Source: Amycolatopsis palatopharyngis (GTDB lineage: Bacteria; Actinomycetota; Actinomycetes; Mycobacteriales; Pseudonocardiaceae). From it: DNA of 64,000 nt. The stretch spans positions 85,061 through 149,060 of the forward strand of contig NZ_PQHZ01000013.1 of assembly GCF_003385185.1 (NCBI RefSeq). The letters run 5' to 3'. This document shows, piece after piece, positions 59,009 through 64,000 of the stretch. The position numbers were made by a program, and so were the translations under genes. The notes under the pieces are model-generated. The model was given only the letters and a program-made list of their open reading frames with translations, made no database searches and was not told where the DNA came from. Within the stretch, counting starts at the first letter, position 1. The number at the start of each line of letters is the position of its first letter.

Positions 59009-60036
59009 CAAGGGCCGGGACCACCTCCGGCGCCCGCTACTCCATCGCGCTCTGCCTGCTCGCGGCGGCGCTCACCGGTGCGCTCATCGGTGTCGCGCTG
59101 ACCGCGACCGCGCCGATCCCCGGAGTGACGGACGTCAGCGAGGTGGTCTCGGCCGCCATCGGCGTCACCAGAGTGCTGCTCAACCTGGCCGCGGTCGCCA
59201 CGGTCGGGCTGTCCCTGCTGCCGGTGCTGATCGCCGCCGAGGCCACCGGCCGGGGCGGACGCGTCGAACCGGTGCTGCTTCAGGCGCGGCGGGCCGCGCT
59301 GGTCAGCGCGTTGGTGTGGTCGATGACCGCCCTGGTCATGCTGATCCTGCAAACAGCGGAGTTCCGGCCGCAGGCCACGGCGATCGGCCCACGGGATCTG
59401 TGGGACTACGTCGTGACCGTCGGCGCGGGCAAGGCGCTGCTCATCGTCGCCGGACTGGCCCTTGCGCACGCCGCGCTCGGCGCGTTCGCGCTGCGGCGCG
59501 GTGAGCGCGTACCCGCCGAGCTGCGCGTCGGGCTCGGACTTTTCGCGCTGTTGCCGCTCCCGGTCACCGGACACGCCTCGAACTGGGCCTTTCGCGACTA
59601 CACGATGATCTCCATCGAGTTGCACGTGATGAGTGCGGTGACCTGGACGGGCGGGCTGGCGGCGATGGCGGTCCTGCTGGTCGGCAACCGGACCCTGCTG
59701 GCCAGCGCGCTGCCCAGATTCTCCGTGCTCGCGACCGTCTGCCTGGCGCTCACGGCGCTGACCGGACTTTTCAACGGTGTCGTGGAGATCCTGCTGAACC
59801 CGAAGGTGACCCTGTTCGCGGGGCTCTTCGGCACGCCGTACGGACTGCTCGTGCTGCTGAAGGTGGCCTGCGTTCTGACCATCGCGCTGATCGGCGCGCA
59901 TATCCGCTGGCGTCTGCTGCCACGGATCGTCCGGCACCAGCGGACCGCGCTGGCGACGTGGGCATCGCTCGAAGTGACCTTCATGGGTCTGGCGTTCGGT
60001 TTCGCGGCCGTACTGACCCGTGCTCCTGTGTCGTGA
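59005..60036 (+). CDS. copD: CopD-family copper transport membrane protein
   Basis: A 343-residue protein with eight predicted helices. CopD features: IELHVMSAVTWTGGLAAMAV with conserved His/Trp, TGHASNWAFRDYTM, and the first-helix AAALTGALIGVALTATAP. Works with CopC and YcnI to move copper across the membrane. GTG overlaps the copC stop. It is the last gene; an A/T-rich inverted repeat (60116-60135) follows. Confidence 0.93.
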   Translation: MTRAGTTSGARYSIALCLLAAALTGALIGVALTATAPIPGVTDVSEVVSAAIGVTRVLLNLAAVATVGLSLLPVLIAAEATGRGGRVEPVLLQARRAALVSALVWSMTALVMLILQTAEFRPQATAIGPRDLWDYVVTVGAGKALLIVAGLALAHAALGAFALRRGERVPAELRVGLGLFALLPLPVTGHASNWAFRDYTMISIELHVMSAVTWTGGLAAMAVLLVGNRTLLASALPRFSVLATVCLALTALTGLFNGVVEILLNPKVTLFAGLFGTPYGLLVLLKVACVLTIALIGAHIRWRLLPRIVRHQRTALATWASLEVTFMGLAFGFAAVLTRAPVS

Positions 60037-60115
60037 TCGGCACTCGTTCGATGTGAAATTACCGTGAGTAGCTGCAAGTTGCACTTTTGATGGATCGACT
60101 GGGTCAACCGGGGTG

Positions 60116-60135
60116 ATTAGTCGGACCGAACTAAT
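60116..60135. other. A/T-rich inverted repeat between copD and the phosphotransferase gene
   Basis: ATTAGT and ACTAAT flank CGGACCGA within a gap of 189 bases between two convergent genes. It could be a weak terminator or a protein site. The rest of the gap shows a stretch CTGCAAGTTGCA at 60072-60083 and nothing else I can support. Confidence 0.35.
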
Positions 60136-60225
60136 AACGCTCCGAGAATGCCCTGTCGGAAAACGGTGAACGGTCAGTTCCTGTCGCCGAACGTCACGAA
60201 AAGCCGAGCCGTTACGAGCACAGCG

Positions 60226-61152
60226 TCACTGAAACCGAGCCCAGCGTGTTCCAGTGCGTCCGGCACGCAGATCGTCCAGCCGCCGGCGCAGCTCGGCCCG
60301 GACATCGGGATGGCTGCGCAGGATCGGCAGCACGCTGGTCGTGAGCTTGAGTTCACGCGCTGCCCTGAGTACCGCGAAACCGGGCCATTTCGTTACATCG
60401 AATCCGTAGGCGTCGACCAGCATTCGATAGCGACCCGCGGGATCCCCGAACCGCTCCTGTCCCACCGCGAGCGGGGTCAGGTCCCACTCGGGTGGTCCCG
60501 CGCAGGCGGAGTCGAAGTCGCAGAGCACGGGCCCGTCGGGGCCCACGATCACGTTGCCAGGGTGTGCGTCGCCGTGGACGAGAGCGGTCGGCAACACGAA
60601 CTCGAGGCGGGCGATCGCGGCGTCCACCTCGGCGCACCGGTCGAGCAGGAAACGGCGATGGACCGGATCGAGTTCCTCGGCGTCGGCCACCCGGTCGCGC
60701 ACGTCGTCCAGCGGCGCCCAGGAGACGATGCCGGGCGGCGGCGGCAGGGCGTGTACCCGGCGCAGCAAGCGGGCCAGGTCGGCCGCGGTGGGCGCCCGAT
60801 CCGCGTGCGGCACCTTCCGCCAGAAGGTGACCAGGTGCTCGCCGACCTCGATCGGCTGCGTCAGATCCGGCAGGAGTTCGATCGCGGGTACGCCGTGCTC
60901 GGCGAAGTACCTGGCGACGGCCACGGTCTTGTGCGCGCGGTACCGCAACCTCCTGGACCCGACGATGCGCACGACGACCGGTTGTCCCGCCAGGGAGTAC
61001 ACGGCGTTGTTGGTGAACCGCAGCAGTGTGGCACCACGCGCATCCAGCCCGAGCGAATCGCAGGCCTGCTCCAGCGCGTTATCCAGCTTTTCCCTGGTGA
61101 AGCGGCCATCTGGGACCGATTCGGCGATTACTTCCCCCCGACACGACTGCAA
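60226..61152 (-). CDS. Aminoglycoside phosphotransferase-fold kinase
   Basis: A 308-residue APH/choline-kinase-fold protein. Nucleotide-binding part QPVVVRIVGSRRLRYRAHKT, catalytic loop VLPTALVHGDAHPGNVIVGP (His-Gly-Asp and Asn), and metal Asp in VLCDFDSACAGPPEWDL are intact. The substrate could be an antibiotic, sugar or metabolite; no evidence favours resistance. No ATG or GTG lies in frame upstream of the domain; TTG 61152 is the best start. It follows the HTH-TPR gene by 36 bases, so the two may be co-transcribed. Confidence 0.86.
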   Translation of the reverse strand: MQSCRGEVIAESVPDGRFTREKLDNALEQACDSLGLDARGATLLRFTNNAVYSLAGQPVVVRIVGSRRLRYRAHKTVAVARYFAEHGVPAIELLPDLTQPIEVGEHLVTFWRKVPHADRAPTAADLARLLRRVHALPPPPGIVSWAPLDDVRDRVADAEELDPVHRRFLLDRCAEVDAAIARLEFVLPTALVHGDAHPGNVIVGPDGPVLCDFDSACAGPPEWDLTPLAVGQERFGDPAGRYRMLVDAYGFDVTKWPGFAVLRAARELKLTTSVLPILRSHPDVRAELRRRLDDLRAGRTGTRWARFQ

Positions 61153-61188
61153 AACGCACGAGACTCGGCTCCGTGCCCCCTCCGCTCG

Positions 61189-62571
61189 CTACGCGGCGAA
61201 GATCGCGTTGATCCGTTCCGCGAGATCGCGGGCGTCAGGGTTGTTACGCCTGCGCTCCGCCTCTTCCCGCAACGGTTCCATCCGGTCCTTGACCCGGACC
61301 GACTTGAGCCCCTCCGCGCTGTCCAGCGCCTTGCCGCCGACCTTCGCGCCGTGGTCGATATCGCCCTCGAGCAGGTGATTGGTGGCCAGTGCGCTGAGGT
61401 TGAACGTCTTGCTCCGGGCCATATCGTCGCCGTAGGCATCGACCGCCCTGGTCAGGGCCGGGATCGCGTACTTCGTGTGCCGGACGTCCACCTTCTGCGC
61501 CAGCACGGTGTGCACCGTGCCGACCATGGCGTGTACGTCGGTCTCGTTGAAGAACCGCACCCAGGACTCGGCGTTGGCCAGGTCAGCGCGGGCGAACTCG
61601 TCCTTGGCCCTGCCGAGCAGCTTGACCGCCTGGACGTCGTTCTCCATCATCGCGTAGGCCCAGGCCTCGTTGGCGCAGAGCACGGCGACCGCCAGTTCGG
61701 AACCGGACTCCTGTGCGGCGATCTGGCCGAGCTGGAACAGCTTGAGCGCGTCGTCAGCGGCCTCTTGGTGCAGGTAGACCCGGCCCATCCGGTAGAGCAC
61801 GTTGGCCACCAGCGGGTGGTTCTCCCCCTGCTTGGCGAGGTCGAGTGCGTTGGCGAAGTGGTTCCGCGCCGAGTCGAAGAGCCCGGTGTCGAACGAGGTC
61901 CAGCCGGCCAGGCTGTGCAGATCGGCCAATGCGACGTACAACCGGGATTTCACGAGCTCGCCACCGCTGGCCTGCAGCATCTGCTGCCCCCAGGACAACT
62001 GGGCGACCACCGCGTCGCGGCAGAAACCACCGCCGTACTGGTAGTCGAGCGCGCGCAGCGCCCGTGTCGCTGCTTCCACCTGCCGGACGTCGGTCATCCC
62101 GATGCGTCCCGGCGCGGGCGTCCTCGCCGGACTCGCGGCCCAGGCCTCGGAGCTCGGCCCGAAGACCGCCGCTCCCATCGTCACCTGGGCGGCGTGGGCG
62201 AGGAACTTCCGCCGTTTCACCGACTCGTCCTCCTCAGCCTGCTGATCGTCGGCAGCACCGACGACCTGAACCGCCGTGGCCTCGTCGTAGGCGAGGCCCA
62301 TGAATCCCCTGGGTACGCGCAGGCCGTCGGCGATTCTGGCGAGTACGTCGTACGCCATGACCTGACGACCCTTGAGGATCTCCGACACCTCGGACTGCGA
62401 CTGACCGGTCATTGCGGCGATCTGGCGCTGCGAGATCCCGTGCTTGCGCAGCAGCCGGTAGACCGAGCTGATGTCGCGAGCAGCAAGGGCGTCCCGCATC
62501 TCCGGGTCGTCCCATGCTTCTCGCTTCACAGGGCTGACCTGGCGGTCGGCACTCGCGGTGTGGTGATCCAT
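61189..62571 (-). CDS. HTH-TPR regulator with Tat-like internal segment
   Basis: A 460-residue protein. HTH about 30-90 (YRLLRKHGISQRQIAAMTGQ, QSEVSEILKGRQVMAYDVLA), then an RRKFLAHAAQVTMGAAVFGP stretch near 120 that looks like a Tat signal inside the protein, and TPR-like repeats from about 170 to 400 (LYVALADLHSLAGWTSFDTG, LVANVLYRMGRVYLHQEAAD). This plan is common in actinomycete regulators that may bind peptides by the TPR part. ATG start. Divergent from the small protein genes at 62849. Confidence 0.88.
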   Translation of the reverse strand: MDHHTASADRQVSPVKREAWDDPEMRDALAARDISSVYRLLRKHGISQRQIAAMTGQSQSEVSEILKGRQVMAYDVLARIADGLRVPRGFMGLAYDEATAVQVVGAADDQQAEEDESVKRRKFLAHAAQVTMGAAVFGPSSEAWAASPARTPAPGRIGMTDVRQVEAATRALRALDYQYGGGFCRDAVVAQLSWGQQMLQASGGELVKSRLYVALADLHSLAGWTSFDTGLFDSARNHFANALDLAKQGENHPLVANVLYRMGRVYLHQEAADDALKLFQLGQIAAQESGSELAVAVLCANEAWAYAMMENDVQAVKLLGRAKDEFARADLANAESWVRFFNETDVHAMVGTVHTVLAQKVDVRHTKYAIPALTRAVDAYGDDMARSKTFNLSALATNHLLEGDIDHGAKVGGKALDSAEGLKSVRVKDRMEPLREEAERRRNNPDARDLAERINAIFAA

Positions 62572-62848
62572 GTGCGCACCCTCACAGTCCCTTGGGCGTC
62601 TTCAGCAGCGTAGGCATGCCTATTCAACCGCGCGAAACCCGATTTGTTGAGTCTGATCGGCCCGGCCGAACTTCGCCGACCGCTTAACGTGGAACCAGGT
62701 CCGGTCGCCGCTATGACGCGCGCCGGACCTTCTTTCGGCGTTCGATTCGTCGCAATGTAGTTCCTAGTTCTCCGTAAGCGACTCGATACGGACCGCGATC
62801 ACGGAGAGCTACGAAGGTAGAAGCGAATGCCCGAGAGCGGAAGGAGTC

Positions 62849-63211
62849 GTGAAGTTCGTGGACTCGATCACAGTCGGACGTACCGCGGCCGTCGCGAGTT
62901 CCGTACTTGCACCGGAGGGCTCTCGGGTGAACGGAACGAACGGACACACCACACGCCCTGTCCTGGGGGGACAGTCCACCGCGATCTCCGATCCACGCGC
63001 GTCGCACGTGCGCAGGTACGAGAAGGGACAGCCGGTGTGGCGCATCCAGTGCGGCGACCTGATCAGCAGGGAGCGCTGCGTGACGGTGTTCGTCGACCAG
63101 AACGAGGTGGTCCTGGTAGGGCCACCCGGCGAGACAGCGCGATTGACCTCAGGCCAGCTCGGCGAACTCAGGGCCGCGCTCAACGAAGCCGCCAAACTGG
63201 CGGAAAGGTAA
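62849..63211 (+). CDS. Hypothetical protein, 120 aa
   Basis: A 120-residue soluble protein that I do not recognise. The second half has a beta-rich stretch (PVWRIQCGDLISRERCVTVF, NEVVLVGPPGETARL) ending in a helix (LGELRAALNEAAKLAE). GGAAGGAG lies 2 bases before the GTG at 62849; a GTG at 62858 would have better spacing. It is followed after 13 bases by a zinc-finger-like gene. Divergent from the HTH-TPR regulator, which may control it. Confidence 0.7.
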   Translation: MKFVDSITVGRTAAVASSVLAPEGSRVNGTNGHTTRPVLGGQSTAISDPRASHVRRYEKGQPVWRIQCGDLISRERCVTVFVDQNEVVLVGPPGETARLTSGQLGELRAALNEAAKLAER

Positions 63212-63224
63212 CGGTGAGTTCCAG

Positions 63225-63644
63225 GTGGACGAGATCCTCGGGCAGGTCCTCCGCAATGCGGTGTGGGAACGCCTCGACATGCTCTCCGAACTAGCGAGCC
63301 GTGCGGACGCACCGTCACTGGTGTCCGTCGCCCGCTCCGAACTGCCTCGCCTGACCGAGGGCTGGCGGGCCATGCTGCGAGCACACGAGCCGGACGAGCG
63401 CGGGGACTGCCCTACCTGTTCCACGCGCTGGCACCGGTGCAAGGCGCCGTGCTCGGTATGGCAGGTCGCCCACGAGCACCTGGTGGCGGGTGGGCTGGCG
63501 CCACAGCAGGATTCGCGGAAGCAGAGCCGCAGGCGTAACCACGCGCCGACCGCGGTTCCGCCACGCACACCAGAAACCCAACCCCAGGGACGGCACGCGT
63601 TGACGACACCCCGCCACGCCATCGCTGTCGCCCCGGTGCGGTAA
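63225..63644 (+). CDS. Small Cys-rich (zinc-finger-like) protein
   Basis: A 139-residue protein. The helical first half (EILGQVLRNAVWERLDMLSE) is followed near 78-100 by Cys-x2-Cys and Cys-x3-Cys pairs (DCPTCSTRWHRCKAPCSVW) and a His that could bind zinc. The C-terminal 40 residues are basic and low in complexity. It is probably co-transcribed with the preceding gene. Function unknown. GTG start. Confidence 0.68.
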   Translation: MDEILGQVLRNAVWERLDMLSELASRADAPSLVSVARSELPRLTEGWRAMLRAHEPDERGDCPTCSTRWHRCKAPCSVWQVAHEHLVAGGLAPQQDSRKQSRRRNHAPTAVPPRTPETQPQGRHALTTPRHAIAVAPVR

Positions 63645-63905
63645 CTCCCCGATCTCCCCGGACGGCGGGTTCGACCGACCGACTTCCCCCGACCCAGGTC
63701 GATGTCGAACTCCCGCCACCAGCTGGCGGTTGGCTCATCCGTACCCCCGAGCGCGATGAGCCAACCGCCGGTTCCCCACCACAATAAGTTCCGATTAATC
63801 GAGAAAATATGCATCAAATGCTAGCGGAGGCATCAATCCGCCGCTATCTTGATGATCAAGACTGCTGAGCAGACAACTGCAAAACGCAACTTGTGGATTT
63901 CCCCG
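63645..63905. other. Gene-free stretch before the window-edge inverted repeat
   Basis: No supported ORF. It holds the hairpin at 63725-63769 and, at 63876-63888, the 13-mer ACTGCAAAACGCA also present at 61146-61158 near the phosphotransferase start. Confidence 0.55.
63725..63769 (+). terminator. Perfect 14-bp hairpin after the Cys-rich protein gene
   Basis: GGCGGTTGGCTCAT (63725-63738) and its exact complement (63756-63769) enclose a 17-base loop, 81 bases after the stop codon. Confidence 0.75.
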
Positions 63906-64000
63906 CCACCAAAGTGGCCCCGAACTCCGCGGGCCGGTGCCGTTGCACTCCCCCTCCCCCGACCGGCACCGGCCCGCGGAGTTCGGGGCCACTTTGGTGG
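63906..64000. repeat. Perfect 37-bp inverted repeat at the window edge
   Basis: The arm at 63906-63942 (starts CCACCAAAGTGGCC) is the exact complement of 63964-64000, with a 21-base spacer rich in C and T. The last base of the window pairs with base 63906, so the repeat may continue. No gene lies within. Possible bidirectional terminator or small mobile/cruciform element. Confidence 0.9.

Noticed and set aside
60148..62613. An 821-codon open frame on the plus strand
   Set aside because: It is antisense to the well-supported phosphotransferase and HTH-TPR genes; the translation is rich in Arg, Gly, His and Gln without domains, as expected for the opposite frame of GC-rich genes.
63795..63992. 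A 65-codon minus-strand ORF at the window end
   Set aside because: It covers the 37-bp inverted repeat and has no ribosome site or similarity; its length is expected by chance.

Overview
The window reads as chromosomal DNA from a high-GC actinomycete, most likely a member of the Pseudonocardiaceae (Amycolatopsis/Saccharomonospora/Prauserella type); the genus cannot be fixed from sequence alone. Pointers are strong G/C third-position bias, frequent GTG starts with ATGA/GTGA stop-start overlaps, DtxR/IdeR-type iron boxes, an F420-type PPOX enzyme, an XRE-DUF397 pair, ECF sigma factors, a PASTA-less Ser/Thr kinase, and several lineage-typical proteins of unknown function. There is no integrase, transposase, phage module or CRISPR array: this is ordinary core/accessory chromosome, and the novelty lies in repeats, small ORFs, fused proteins and regulatory sites.

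Layout. 0-3 kb: homogentisate (tyrosine) catabolism with an IclR regulator. 3-9.3 kb: iron-box-controlled DUF2470 protein, PPOX enzyme, betaine-type BCCT transporter, CPBP protease, arginine deiminase, and a ferritin preceded by two iron boxes. 9.4-15 kb: SigE-like sigma factor with a membrane partner, DUF952, DUF5926, P450, DUF4328, rhodanese. 15-21 kb: a minus-strand set made of a LytS-like kinase, an SppA-like protease, a LytTR response regulator, a 26-codon ORF, a small membrane partner and an SSS symporter, resembling a carboxylate-sensing and uptake locus. 21-30.5 kb: serine hydrolase, Fpg/Nei glycosylase, a sigma factor fused to an anti-sigma-like zinc finger and membrane tail, tRNA-Gly(GCC), a chitin-type AA10 LPMO with a DasR-like site, a membrane Ser/Thr kinase, cupin, nitrilase-fold amidohydrolase and MsrA.

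30.6-40.2 kb is a surface-glycan locus: two paralogous SHOCT-like/one-TM proteins bracket two tandem acyltransferase-3 genes, a methyltransferase-GT2-GT4 fusion and an AlgJ/AlgX-like protein. 40.3-44.9 kb holds small regulators (DHp-less histidine kinase, DUF397/XRE pair, ECF sigma with VOC and SnoaL partners, an RHH/MazF toxin-antitoxin). 44.9-52.4 kb: gamma-glutamyltransferase, UDP-glucose dehydrogenase, SDR, WYL regulator with a divergent VOC gene, and a TM0106-type nuclease. 53-56.7 kb: an osmoprotectant (ProU/OpuC) ABC operon. 57-60 kb: a YcnI-CopC-CopD copper operon. 60-64 kb: phosphotransferase, HTH-TPR regulator, two small proteins and two strong hairpins at the window edge.

The most unusual signals are (i) a ~75-bp repeat encoding a 26-aa Arg-rich ORF that sits, in the same orientation, between co-directional genes at 17.5 and 54.9 kb with ATGA coupling to the next gene, plus a decayed copy at 23.6 kb; (ii) a palindrome family with core CTTTCCCGGGAAAG, nine copies at four intergenic sites, usually paired; (iii) a ~120-bp imperfect inverted repeat at 15.0 kb; and (iv) a perfect 37-bp inverted repeat ending at base 64000.
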